NCBI GenBank assembly: GCA_021325675.1
Contig: JAJTCM010000003.1
Coordinates: forward strand, 550,794 to 614,793
Length of the DNA stretch: 64,000 bases
Source: Crocinitomicaceae bacterium
Lineage (GTDB): Bacteria; Bacteroidota; Bacteroidia; Flavobacteriales_D; Crocinitomicaceae
Reading direction: 5' to 3'
Shown here: positions 18,492 to 26,695 of the stretch, one piece after another
Layout: each line of letters opens with the position of its first letter
Position numbering within the stretch: position 1 is the stretch's first letter
Program-made: the position numbers and the translations under genes
Notes under the pieces: generated by a model
What the model was told of the DNA's origin: nothing
Database searches by the model: none
What the model saw: the letters and a program-made list of their open reading frames with translations, nothing else

Positions 18492-18986
18492 TTAATAGTC
18501 ATCATCCTGATTTTTTCCGGGTTCATAGCCGGGCGGGTTGAACAAGCCCCATTCGTCGCCTTTGATCGTATAATGGTCAAAATTCGCTACCCATTCCAGG
18601 AACATCAGGCGAAAATCTTCCACATCCGTCCGGACAAGGTCCAGATAATCTTCTTCATCAAACCCGTAGATTTGTAAAGTGCGGCAATCCTGAACTATAT
18701 CGAGAGCTGCCTTGCGGATGATTGCAGCATTTTCCATTTTCAGGTCGTATAAATCAACTGCTTCAGCCCCATGAATTTTTGCCTGGATCAGCATGGCGTT
18801 TGATTTCATGTAATTACAGCTCTCTTGCAGGATATGGCTTTCTTCATAATCATGGTGGTGGATCACGTCACAAATCCGGATAACAAGGTCCATAATTTCA
18901 GACGCTTTACGGGTCAGGGGCATGTTTTTTACCCGGTTAAAATCATCGCTTCTTCCATTATCTTCGTGCTCATCTTCCCACTGCAT
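18492..18986 (-). CDS. Hypothetical helical protein, 164 residues
   Basis: Soluble, acidic protein with predicted long helices. Histidine-rich spots (DVIHHHDYEESHILQESC) resemble a four-helix-bundle or metal-binding arrangement, but I recognise no family, so none is assigned. It lies 27 bp upstream of the men operon in the same direction and could be cotranscribed. It is divergent from the 19048 gene with only a 61-bp spacer. Confidence 0.7.
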   Translation of the reverse strand: MQWEDEHEDNGRSDDFNRVKNMPLTRKASEIMDLVIRICDVIHHHDYEESHILQESCNYMKSNAMLIQAKIHGAEAVDLYDLKMENAAIIRKAALDIVQDCRTLQIYGFDEEDYLDLVRTDVEDFRLMFLEWVANFDHYTIKGDEWGLFNPPGYEPGKNQDDDY

Positions 18987-19025
18987 AGCTTCGTCTTTTT
19001 CACGTAAAAATACGAAAATATTTCC

Positions 19026-19033
19026 TATTTTTG
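19026..19033 (+). promoter_or_regulatory. Predicted -7 box (TATTTTTG)
   Basis: An exact TAnnTTTG match 14 bp upstream of the ATG at 19048; no convincing TTG at -33. It lies in the 61-bp divergent spacer. Confidence 0.35.
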
Positions 19034-19047
19034 GCCGAAAATTCGCT

Positions 19048-19674
19048 ATGAAAACACTATTCTTCCTCCTGCTTTGCCTTCACACAGCCCTTTTTGCACA
19101 ATATACGGAAACCAGCGGACAGCTCTGGACGAAATACAGCTTAGGCAAAGTTGACACGGCTATTTACAACAATTTTTCCATCGGTGGTGAAGTACTTGTT
19201 GGCGAGCGCTGGGGACTGAATTATAATTTTGATTTGGTTTTCCGGAACGACAATATTTTCCAGATGCATTCTTCAGCCGGCCTGATCGGTGGGCCTTTCC
19301 TGATCGGGCTCGGTATTGCTTCCTGGGCAGCAGCCGGTGATTCTGACGGCGACGGTGAAAAAGATGCGAACCTCGGTGCGCTTGGAATTATTGGCGGCTT
19401 AATCATCCTTGCGCTACCTGAAGGTGTGAGCTATCATATTCCCGTCAGATACAATTGGGACATCGCTCCTTACGTCAATATATTAGGAGTCGATTACATG
19501 AAAAACCGGAACACCGACCAATGGTATCTCCGTTACGCTGCAACATTCGGAACACGCGTCACCTACTGGAACCCGAAACGCTACACATTGAATACTTTCT
19601 TTGAAACACGCAAAGTTGCCGGAATGGGCTGGGCGCTGGGCGGAGGTTTTGGCGTTGGGTATACTTTGGAATAA
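19048..19674 (+). CDS. Small outer-membrane-like protein, unknown
   Basis: 208 residues: a signal peptide (1-17, LHTALFAQ), then alternating beta-like segments with aromatic ends and a tail GGGFGVGYTLE, suggesting a small beta-barrel or a secreted beta-rich protein. A glycine/alanine-rich hydrophobic middle (GLIGGPFLIGLGIASWAAAG and LGALGIIGGLIILALP) flanks an acidic DSDGDGEKD loop that resembles a calcium-binding loop. ATG 19048 is chosen because the signal peptide begins there; the open frame upstream would overlap the divergent gene. No family recognised. Confidence 0.7.
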   Translation: MKTLFFLLLCLHTALFAQYTETSGQLWTKYSLGKVDTAIYNNFSIGGEVLVGERWGLNYNFDLVFRNDNIFQMHSSAGLIGGPFLIGLGIASWAAAGDSDGDGEKDANLGALGIIGGLIILALPEGVSYHIPVRYNWDIAPYVNILGVDYMKNRNTDQWYLRYAATFGTRVTYWNPKRYTLNTFFETRKVAGMGWALGGGFGVGYTLE

Positions 19675-19840
19675 CCCAGAAGTGATACATGTTGTCCAAG
19701 ATACCTATCGGAAGTTGAAGTGAATAAATTGAAACTTACCCGATTCAATTACAACTAAACTCATTTACCTGTCTTTCTAACAAATTTTTTAGTTCATGTT
19801 TTTGTATTTCGAAAAATATTCTTACATTTTGACGTAAATA

Positions 19841-19865
19841 CTCCCGGAAACGGGGGTTGTTTTGT
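19841..19865 (+). terminator. Hairpin with GAAA loop and T-rich tail (putative terminator)
   Basis: ctcccg-gaaa-cggggg followed by ttgttttgt: a 6-bp stem (one G-U) with a GNRA-type tetraloop and a T-rich tail. It could end a transcript from the 19048 gene, 170 bp upstream, or act as a 5' element. It overlaps the -33 region of the next predicted promoter. Confidence 0.4.
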
Positions 19866-19887
19866 ATTATTTGATTAAGTAAATTTG
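19857..19887 (+). promoter_or_regulatory. Predicted promoter of the orphan P-loop gene
   Basis: TTG (19857-19859), a 20-bp spacer, TAAATTTG (19880-19887): a full match to TTG-N17-23-TAnnTTTG. Start of transcription would be near 19894, ~20 bp before the ATG at 19914. Confidence 0.5.
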
Positions 19888-19913
19888 AGTGACTCTATTA
19901 ATTAATCGAACCT

Positions 19914-20363
19914 ATGAAGAAGAATATTTACCTTATTATTGGCCACGGACGCTGTGGAAAATCCAGTTTAGTAAGAGCTCTAACCGGAAAATATAAAAAC
20001 GGCCCTTGCCAGATCCGCTCTGCCTACAATACAAACATGGATTTTATGGTTTGGGCGAATTCTTCCCAGGATGCAGCCAAAAGCCCTGAAAAAGTATTGA
20101 AAGAAATCAACAACGTTTGCTTTTCAAATATCCTGCTCACTTTGTGTTACACACCCTCGCCGGAAAATTCGGGTTTTGCCGCCCAGGATTACGTCCGGGT
20201 GCTGAAAGAAAACCATGAGATCAGCCAAATCCTGTTTATGGGAGAAGATGAAAAAGTGCACCTTTTTGACACCAGCGTACCGACAAATGTGATTAACCTC
20301 TGCTCCGACCGACCGGTAAATGCCAATGCGAATCTTGTAAGACAGTGGTGGAACTGGCTGTGA
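19914..20363 (+). CDS. Small P-loop NTPase-like protein, orphan
   Basis: 149 residues, cytoplasmic. A Walker A motif, GHGRCGKSS, lies at residues 10-18 directly after the first beta strand (NIYLII), as in AAA/kinase/GTPase folds. There is no clear Walker B, NKxD or LID motif, and the length is short for a kinase. The C-terminus ends VRQWWNWL. I do not recognise a family. It stands alone between a terminator-like hairpin/promoter and the convergent TonB receptor. A nucleotide-binding role is inferred from Walker A only. Confidence 0.65.
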   Translation: MKKNIYLIIGHGRCGKSSLVRALTGKYKNGPCQIRSAYNTNMDFMVWANSSQDAAKSPEKVLKEINNVCFSNILLTLCYTPSPENSGFAAQDYVRVLKENHEISQILFMGEDEKVHLFDTSVPTNVINLCSDRPVNANANLVRQWWNWL

Positions 20364-20391
20364 TTCAACATTCATCACTTATAGCTCCTTG

Positions 20392-22746
20392 TTAAAATTC
20401 CACGCGGTAGCTTAAAACAGGGATCAGGGAAGTCTGGTACCAGTATTTCACCTCGCCGGTTTTACTGTCAAAATATTGTCCGCCGACATTTTTGCGGTTC
20501 GTCGTGTTCTGGATATCCAGGGCCAGGGTTGTTGTAACCTTTTCATAATTACGCTTCAGGCTGGCGCGGATATCGAGGCGGAAATAAGCCGGAATTTGCT
20601 TCCCGAAAGTTTCATTCGTTTTGAAACGGGTTTCCCCGGCTAAAAGTGAAGCCTCTAGGTCGATCGGCGTGTAGCGGAAACCACCGGTGTAAATCGTTTT
20701 GATGTTTATACCAACCACCCGGTTTTTGCGTTTTTGTAAGTGCCAGTCTTTCCCGAGCGTCAGGCTTGCGGCATAATTCGTATTGAAACGCGTATCATAC
20801 CATTTCCCGTTCGAAGCCTGGTATTTCGATTCATAAACCGAAGCCGATAGCAGGTAGTACAGGTTTTTGTGCAGAAAACGCTCGTACGTGAGCTCCAGCC
20901 CGTAATTCTTTCCCTGTCCTTTGTTGACAAGCTCTCCGGTGTAATAACCATCCAAAAGGTTCAGCATGGAGAAAGTATTGCTTGTATCAGCGCTTATGGG
21001 AACATCAAACAAGTGCTGGTAATAAAGCTCCGTTTTGATGTGTGAATACATATTCAGCTTGATATCATAGGCCAAAACAAGATGGTGCGCCCGGCTCAGC
21101 TTCAAATCCCGGTTCGGAAAAGACACCACTCCGGAACTATCCGTTGCTTGTGCAAAATACACGCCGATCGGCTGCAGCTGGCTGTGCAATCCGTAACCCA
21201 GCGACAGGTCATGTTTTGTTGAAAATTCATATTTCACGGAAGCGCGTGGCTCGACGGAATAAGACTTATTCAGTAAAAGCTGATAATAATGTAAACCTGC
21301 GTTGGTGCTCAGCTTCGGCGTCCATTTGTGATTTAGCTGAAAAAAAGCCTGCACTGTCTCCGTATTTCCTTTAACGTTAATAAATTCTTCAAACTGGCCT
21401 GCATCATTTTGTTGCTTTTGCTGCAGTTTGTAACCCGGTCGGTTCAGGATAAAACCGGTCCTGAAGTTGGTTTTAGAACTGATTTTCTGAGTGTAAGTTG
21501 ATGATAATGTAATTTTTTGCTGGCCGAAAAGCTGGTAATAGGTAGAATCCAGGTGAACATAATCCGAGAGAAAACGCTCTTCGTGATATCCATTTTCCGT
21601 GGCTGAAAATACCAGGGCGGTTTTCAGGTAAGAACGGTTTTTGAAAAGATAAGTGTGTGTAGCCCCAACTGCGCCTGTATTGCTGGAAAACCAGGTATTG
21701 TAGCGTAAAAAATCATCTTCCTTCCAGCGCAGGGAATCTTTTTCGGCTTCCGTTGTCTGGTAGCTGAGCCCACCAAAACCGAAGAGACTGAATTTCCCCA
21801 TTTTTGCTGTCGGCAGGTAAATATTGAAAGACAAATCCTGGAAATTGGTATTTGCATCCCCGATCGGAACGCCCATTCTCCCCAAAATATTCAGCGTCGA
21901 ATAACGGTAATTAATGAGGTAAGACCCATCATAGCCTTTTTTGAAAGGCCCTTCAGCAGAAAGGTCTGCGCCCAGGAAGCCAAGCTGAAGCGTATATTCC
22001 CGTTTTTGGTTATTTCCTTTGCGCAAGCGGAGATCAAATACGCCCGACAGAGCATTCCCGTATTCGGCGGCAAAAGCCCCGGTTGAAAAGTCTGAATTTC
22101 CCAATAATTGGGAGCTGAGAATGGAAATTCCACCACCGGCCGTCCCCACATTCGAAAAATGGTTCGGGTTCGGGATCTCAACGCCTTCCATACGCCAGAG
22201 CAAACCGTTCGGTGAATTTCCGCGGATTGAAATGTGGTTGTTGCCATCACCTGCCGTCACAACGCCGGCAAAGGAAGTTGCCATACGCGCCGGGTCATTC
22301 ACCGCTGCTGCAAATTTCTGGGTCTCTTCCACGGAAAAAGTACGCGTGCTCACAGCCGACATTTCGTTTAAAGGTTTGTTTTTCTCCACCTGTGCTTTTA
22401 CGCTCACTTCTTCCAGCTTGCGGAATTCCTCTTCCAGTTGCACCTGGAGCACAAGTTCCTTCCCGGCATTCACGAACACGTTATCCAGGCTGATTTCCTT
22501 GTAACCGCTATACGTGATTTTGATACTTTGGCGTCCAACCGGCACATTTTCGAGCCTGAAATTCCCATCCGGGTCACTCACAGCCCCAAGCACAGGGGAA
22601 GAATCCACCAGGATAATTTTCGCACCGGAAATCGGCGCCTGGGAAATTTTGTCCGTCACTGTGCCGCGGACTGTCTGGGTACTTTGGCCAACTGCGGAGT
22701 TGAAGGCAAGGCAAAGCCAGGCCGATGTAATCATCAGAATTTTCAT
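20392..22746 (-). CDS. TonB-dependent outer membrane receptor
   Basis: 784-residue outer membrane receptor: a signal peptide (1-20); a carboxypeptidase-regulatory-like beta-sandwich (about 24-105: GTVTDKISQAPISGAKI ... PDGNFRLENVPVG); a plug domain (about 130-240, with SIRGNSPNG at 173-181); then a beta-barrel ending in the C-terminal aromatic (RVEF). The ligand is unknown; no SusD-like partner is adjacent. The plug region says DGVEIPNPNHF-like (MEGVEIPNPNHF), typical of Bacteroidota receptors for peptides, metals or other small ligands. It lacks the N-terminal STN domain, so it is unlikely to be the direct transducer for the FecR system nearby. Confidence 0.9.
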   Translation of the reverse strand: MKILMITSAWLCLAFNSAVGQSTQTVRGTVTDKISQAPISGAKIILVDSSPVLGAVSDPDGNFRLENVPVGRQSIKITYSGYKEISLDNVFVNAGKELVLQVQLEEEFRKLEEVSVKAQVEKNKPLNEMSAVSTRTFSVEETQKFAAAVNDPARMATSFAGVVTAGDGNNHISIRGNSPNGLLWRMEGVEIPNPNHFSNVGTAGGGISILSSQLLGNSDFSTGAFAAEYGNALSGVFDLRLRKGNNQKREYTLQLGFLGADLSAEGPFKKGYDGSYLINYRYSTLNILGRMGVPIGDANTNFQDLSFNIYLPTAKMGKFSLFGFGGLSYQTTEAEKDSLRWKEDDFLRYNTWFSSNTGAVGATHTYLFKNRSYLKTALVFSATENGYHEERFLSDYVHLDSTYYQLFGQQKITLSSTYTQKISSKTNFRTGFILNRPGYKLQQKQQNDAGQFEEFINVKGNTETVQAFFQLNHKWTPKLSTNAGLHYYQLLLNKSYSVEPRASVKYEFSTKHDLSLGYGLHSQLQPIGVYFAQATDSSGVVSFPNRDLKLSRAHHLVLAYDIKLNMYSHIKTELYYQHLFDVPISADTSNTFSMLNLLDGYYTGELVNKGQGKNYGLELTYERFLHKNLYYLLSASVYESKYQASNGKWYDTRFNTNYAASLTLGKDWHLQKRKNRVVGINIKTIYTGGFRYTPIDLEASLLAGETRFKTNETFGKQIPAYFRLDIRASLKRNYEKVTTTLALDIQNTTNRKNVGGQYFDSKTGEVKYWYQTSLIPVLSYRVEF

Positions 22747-22845
22747 GTTAATAAATGTTTAGTGAGTGATTGTTCCCCTTTATGCTACGCCATAGCTTCG
22801 GCAGACGGGGGATCCAGGACAGAGGATACTCATTTATCCATAATT

Positions 22846-23568
22846 CTATAAGTGGATCAGGTCTCCGGAACCGCTGATTTCAACTGATATCACCGGGGTT
22901 CCTCTGTAGTACACAGTCCCACTGCCTGAAATACGCACATCAAGACTATTGGCGCAATTCAGTTCAATATCACCCGAACCGCTCACCTCAACTCCTGCAT
23001 GTTGTGATGCAAGATTTTCGTTGTCTACTTTACCGGAACCACTGACCTCAATGCTTTGCGTAGTGACTGTTCCTCCGGATATGAGCAGGTTTCCGCTGCC
23101 GCTAATGGATGATTCGAGCGTGCCTGCAACAAGCGACTGGATTTCAATGTCACCGGACCCGCTCACCTGCATATCCATATCAGAAGTCTGGATAGCTCCT
23201 GAAACGATGCTTCCGCTTCCGCTTACTTTAAACCCGTAAATTTCAGGCGCGTGCACAATGATTTTGATTTTTTTGTGGCTTCTCACCCAATCATCAAATT
23301 CGATTTCCAGCTCACCGCCGAACTTGATATCGGTATCAATATTGTCAATAATATTGGCTTGTGCCTGGATTTCGAGGTAAAATACCGAATCCTGTACAAA
23401 CTCAAGCTCGGCATCAATGCCCAGGTTGATTTTATCAAAACCGTCAATACTGCGCTGCTCGCTAACGATATTTCCTTTCCCTTTTACCCCGAAAAATTTT
23501 TCTTTCTGACAGGACACGGATGCCACTGCAATTGCGCTTATTAAAAAAGCTGTCTTTATCATTTTCAT
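22846..23568 (-). CDS. Head-GIN (DUF2807) domain lipoprotein
   Basis: About 240-residue lipoprotein: a lipobox (ASVSC, C20 from this start), then a right-handed beta-helix-like GIN/DUF2807 domain with a strikingly regular VSGSG motif (FKVSGSGSI, MQVSGSGDI, SSISGSGNL, IEVSGSGKV, VEVSGSGDI, VRISGSGTV, VEISGSGDL). The family is described as putative adhesin/bactofilin-like; its role is not established. Starts at 23568 and 23562 are both possible; an AAAAGG stretch suits 23562. Upstream (23584-23626) lies the element shared with the ECF sigma operon, so it is likely part of that sigma factor's regulon. Confidence 0.85.
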   Translation of the reverse strand: MKMIKTAFLISAIAVASVSCQKEKFFGVKGKGNIVSEQRSIDGFDKINLGIDAELEFVQDSVFYLEIQAQANIIDNIDTDIKFGGELEIEFDDWVRSHKKIKIIVHAPEIYGFKVSGSGSIVSGAIQTSDMDMQVSGSGDIEIQSLVAGTLESSISGSGNLLISGGTVTTQSIEVSGSGKVDNENLASQHAGVEVSGSGDIELNCANSLDVRISGSGTVYYRGTPVISVEISGSGDLIHL

Positions 23569-23583
23569 ACCTTTTGATTTTAT

Positions 23584-23626
23584 CATTTTAGCTATGACAA
23601 CTGAGAATGGCTTTACCCCTACGCGG
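23584..23626 (-). promoter_or_regulatory. Putative ECF-sigma promoter of the head-GIN gene
   Basis: A 43-bp segment identical at 39 positions to 27295-27337, in the same orientation and position relative to an ATG. Read on the - strand it contains GGGGTAAA and, 14 bases on, GTCATA, a spacing suited to ECF -35/-10 boxes. It is not the TAnnTTTG type. Expected start of transcription is close to 23586, leaving a leader of ~20 bases. Confidence 0.7.
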
Positions 23627-23639
23627 GAATTATTTTTTT

Positions 23640-23861
23640 GCCACGAAGGCTCCAAGACACGAGGGTACACTAAGTTTTTGGAACGCAAAGCGCGCTAAGG
23701 AAACGTTAAGTGGGCAAAGTTACTTTATGAGCTAAGCAAAGGATTTAAAGCAGTCTAACTTTGTTAACTCACATATTCTCTCCTCTGCTGAGAAACTTAA
23801 ATTTTAAAATTAATCCAAACCTACCCTTTGCGTTCTTTGCCTATACTTTGCAATACAAAAA
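23640..23861. repeat. Gene-free stretch with dispersed-repeat remnants
   Basis: No reading frame with coding character. Contains ccacgaaggctccaagacac and the partly inverted pair gaacgcaaagcg (near 23682) / ctttgcgttctttgcc (near 23826), words of the CACGAAG/ACGCAAAG repeat type often found between Bacteroidota genes. Lies between the GIN promoter and the end of the STN gene. Confidence 0.4.
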
Positions 23862-25742
23862 TCAAAAGAAACGAATCCCAAACTTGGCGCCCACCCAACT
23901 TTTTACATCTACCTGCGAAAAAGACCGGTCGTAAATGTATCCTTTGCTGACAAAGCTTGATGGCTGCCAGCTTGCCCCGGGATCGGAAACATAGGTATTG
24001 AACGTCGGGCCGGCGAAGAGATTAAGCCATTTGACAGGCCTGTATTCAAAACCTGCGAAAAATTTACCCAAAGCACGCATTTCTGCCCAGCTATCCTGCG
24101 AAACCCGGATCGTTTGCGCTGTCAGGTCCATGTTGAAATACCATTTTTCGGAACATTTGAGCGAAGAGCCAAAACCATAGCCAATCGTCCAAAAATCCTT
24201 ATTTCGCTGGTTGATCCCGCCGAAAACGATATTGTGAAAACGATCGACACCCGTTCTGAACGCTGCGGAAGCAAAATCCAGGTCGTCGTAAGCAACTTCA
24301 AGCTTGTGGTGGCCGTCGCGGACAAAACTGAACAAACCAAGCGGCACACCGTGGTGAGTTCCGGCAATATTGATCAAAGCGAGCTGTCCGCCGTAAGCTA
24401 CACGCGCCCGGTTAACGATTCCCGCCAACTGGAAACCGTACATCGTATCCGCTGAATTGTAAACGCCAGCCAGCTGAGTGCCTCCCATCACACCGAAAAC
24501 CTGGTTGGAAACACCGGCCAGCTGGAAACCGTAAGCATTTTTGTTACAAATATTCGCTACGCCTGCGAGCTGAAAGCCATCGAAAAATCCGCGGTTGATG
24601 TTTGCAATACCCGAAATTTGTGCACCGTAAGCCGAGCCGTGGTTCAGGTTCGAAATACCTGCGAGCTGGAAGCCATCGCAAAAAGAAAGGTTTTGGTTGA
24701 AAATACCCGCGATTTGCGCGCCCTCCATCGATCCGCCATTCAGGTTTGTTATCCCGCCCAGCTGAAAGCCCTCCACATTACCGCGCACAATATTGGTGAG
24801 CCCGGCAATCTGAACATAACGGACATTTCCGGCAGTAACATTCGCTAATCCGCCTAATTCGAAGCCATCAAGGCCTTTCGAATGACCTGCCAGCACATTG
24901 AACGAAAAGCGGTTTACGGTATTGAGGGAAAGCAGCCTGTTTGTGCTCACCGGCGGAACCAGTGAAACAGAGATCTGTGAAAATAAGGTATCGGTAATGT
25001 TCCTGAAATTTGGGTTTTTTGCCCTCAGCTTTTGCCAGATCCGGCGGCCTTCTTCTTCCCAGCTTTCGAGCAAACTGTCCAATTTACCCGGACGAACATC
25101 TGCTACCGAATCCATGTAACGCACACTTGTATCCTTGTAAACGGCAATTTCTTTGGGCTGCTGAACTTTCAGCAAAGGTTTCATTGCAATGGTTAAAGCT
25201 CCCTGCCCGTTTTCAACCCAAAGACTGGTGTCAGCATAGCCAATTTTAGCAATGGTCAGCACCACACCGCTCGTTTTTGGGACCTGCAGTACAAAATCCC
25301 CGTTTCGGTCTGTTAATACGGAGTGCTTGTTTGCTTTTACAAAAACACTCGCATCGGTAATTTTTTTCCCGGTGGAATAATCGGCTACCGTACCGCGCAC
25401 TGTCATTTTTTCCTTTACCTGCGGGGTTTTGTCCTTACAATCCAGGATAATGTACTTATCTCGGCTTTTGTAGCTGCATTTATTTTCAAGCAATTCATCC
25501 AGTACCTTGCCCAAGGGTTTTTTCGTACAGCTATAAGTTGTTTTTTGCTGGCTGTTGAAAGCTGCATACGAAAACACCACGCCTGTTTGCTTCGAAATCT
25601 GTTTAAAAATGATTTCGTAAGGCTGGTTGACCACATTCAAACTGACGGTTTTTCCCAGGTAATTTTCCTGTGCAAAAAGCGGGGTTAGCCAAACGAAAAA
25701 ACAAGCAGCGCTCAAGAGCTTAAAACGCTTTGTTCTCAACAT
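23862..25742 (-). CDS. STN-domain protein with 16-residue GFQLAG repeats
   Basis: 626 residues. Signal peptide (1-25); STN (secretin/TonB short N-terminal) domain at about 30-105 (VSLNVVNQPYEIIFKQIS ... LGKVLDELLENKC); carboxypeptidase-regulatory-like domain at about 113-190; a linker; then about eleven repeats of 16 residues (GFQLAGxxN plus ~7) at 293-461; and a beta-barrel-like C-terminus ending GIRFF. In FecIR systems the STN domain normally belongs to a TonB receptor and signals to FecR; here no plug is present. It overlaps fecR by 7 bp. The repeats recall LA_2272-type surface repeats. Proposed role: outer-membrane sensor for the ECF system (inference). Confidence 0.8.
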   Translation of the reverse strand: MLRTKRFKLLSAACFFVWLTPLFAQENYLGKTVSLNVVNQPYEIIFKQISKQTGVVFSYAAFNSQQKTTYSCTKKPLGKVLDELLENKCSYKSRDKYIILDCKDKTPQVKEKMTVRGTVADYSTGKKITDASVFVKANKHSVLTDRNGDFVLQVPKTSGVVLTIAKIGYADTSLWVENGQGALTIAMKPLLKVQQPKEIAVYKDTSVRYMDSVADVRPGKLDSLLESWEEEGRRIWQKLRAKNPNFRNITDTLFSQISVSLVPPVSTNRLLSLNTVNRFSFNVLAGHSKGLDGFELGGLANVTAGNVRYVQIAGLTNIVRGNVEGFQLGGITNLNGGSMEGAQIAGIFNQNLSFCDGFQLAGISNLNHGSAYGAQISGIANINRGFFDGFQLAGVANICNKNAYGFQLAGVSNQVFGVMGGTQLAGVYNSADTMYGFQLAGIVNRARVAYGGQLALINIAGTHHGVPLGLFSFVRDGHHKLEVAYDDLDFASAAFRTGVDRFHNIVFGGINQRNKDFWTIGYGFGSSLKCSEKWYFNMDLTAQTIRVSQDSWAEMRALGKFFAGFEYRPVKWLNLFAGPTFNTYVSDPGASWQPSSFVSKGYIYDRSFSQVDVKSWVGAKFGIRFF

Positions 25743-26695
25743 CCTTTTCCGTTTAGTAAGTAATATCCATCTTTTTCTTCCACTGTCAGGCCCAGGGTTT
25801 CGGCGATAACTTCCAGTACCGTTTCCAGCTTTTCGTCATTGAAGCTCGTTGTCAGCCTGCAGTTTTCCAATGCAGGGTTGGCAAGCCGGATATCAGTTGT
25901 ATACATCTGGTTCAGTCCGGTCACAATCGTTTTTAGGGTCTGGTTTTCAAAAATCAGCTTGATAGGCGCCTTTTTGGTATAAGAATCGTTTTCAACCGTA
26001 ATTTTCAGTGTGCCGCTCGAAATCACATAATAAGCCTGCTCATGCGCCTCCAGGGTAATATTCAGATTCTTTCCGTTGTAGATCATCACCGAACCTTCGT
26101 CCACCTTGATGAAAATAGTATCCGTTCCGCTTTTCACCCCGAATTTTGTGCCCAGGTCTTTAATAAAAACCGGCCCGGCATCAATTACAAATTCTTTCTT
26201 ATCGTCGTGCTTTACCGTAAAGTAAGCCGAGCCCTTCAATTTTACGCGCCGGTTTGACCCGTTGTAATCTTCATCCAGCTCCAGCTGCGAATCGGCGGCC
26301 AGCTGAATTTGGGTCCCATCTTCCAACTGCAGGTTTTTCTGTCCGTTATCCGCTACAAATGTTTGATTGCGGCCGGTGGCGTAGCTAACGAAATAAGCTG
26401 TCATTCCGCCAATCCCAAGCACAACAATAAAAATCGCCGCGATCTGCTGAAAGCTGAAGCGCATTTTCCTGATTTTAGCTTCCGGGATATTGATTTGCTG
26501 TTTTACCTGCTGCCAGGCTTTTTCGGTATCGACAGCCTTGCTCCTGTTCCCAAAAATCCGCTCACAGGAAACAAAATAAGCTTCGTTCTCCGGGCTTTCG
26601 GCTTTCCAGTCTTCCAGGCGCATCGCTTCCTCCGGGCTGGCTTCCCCCGCGAGGAATTTACCGATCAAAACCGTTATTTCTTCGTGCATATTCAT
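25736..26695 (-). CDS. FecR-type anti-sigma factor
   Basis: 319 residues: a cytoplasmic N-terminal part (1-80) that would bind the sigma factor; a single membrane helix (about 86-107); a periplasmic FecR domain (FVADNGQKNLQLEDGTQIQLAADSQLEL ... VKLKGSAYFTVKHD ... FIKDLGTKFGVKS); and a C-terminal DUF4974 domain (KLIFENQTLKTIVTGLNQMY). It transmits an outer-membrane signal to the ECF sigma factor encoded just upstream (4-bp overlap), while the STN protein gene overlaps downstream: a complete sigma/anti-sigma/sensor trio. Confidence 0.93.
   Translation of the reverse strand: MNMHEEITVLIGKFLAGEASPEEAMRLEDWKAESPENEAYFVSCERIFGNRSKAVDTEKAWQQVKQQINIPEAKIRKMRFSFQQIAAIFIVVLGIGGMTAYFVSYATGRNQTFVADNGQKNLQLEDGTQIQLAADSQLELDEDYNGSNRRVKLKGSAYFTVKHDDKKEFVIDAGPVFIKDLGTKFGVKSGTDTIFIKVDEGSVMIYNGKNLNITLEAHEQAYYVISSGTLKITVENDSYTKKAPIKLIFENQTLKTIVTGLNQMYTTDIRLANPALENCRLTTSFNDEKLETVLEVIAETLGLTVEEKDGYYLLNGKGC

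Noticed and set aside
20392..22746. The TonB receptor as the transducer for the FecR system next door
   Set aside because: It lacks an N-terminal STN domain and the shared ECF element is not in front of it.
22747..22845. Possible cobalamin or other riboswitch upstream of the first TonB receptor
   Set aside because: The 99-bp gap holds a ctacgccatagcttcggcag type repeat word but none of the conserved B12-box sequence I could recognise.
22949..24180. Regular DNA periodicity that might suggest a CRISPR or tandem array
   Set aside because: The repeats are in frame with VSGSG units of the GIN protein; the steps vary at wobble positions and there are no spacers.
24360..24866. 48-bp period as a possible non-coding tandem repeat
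   Set aside because: It is explained by the 16-residue protein repeat; codons differ among units.
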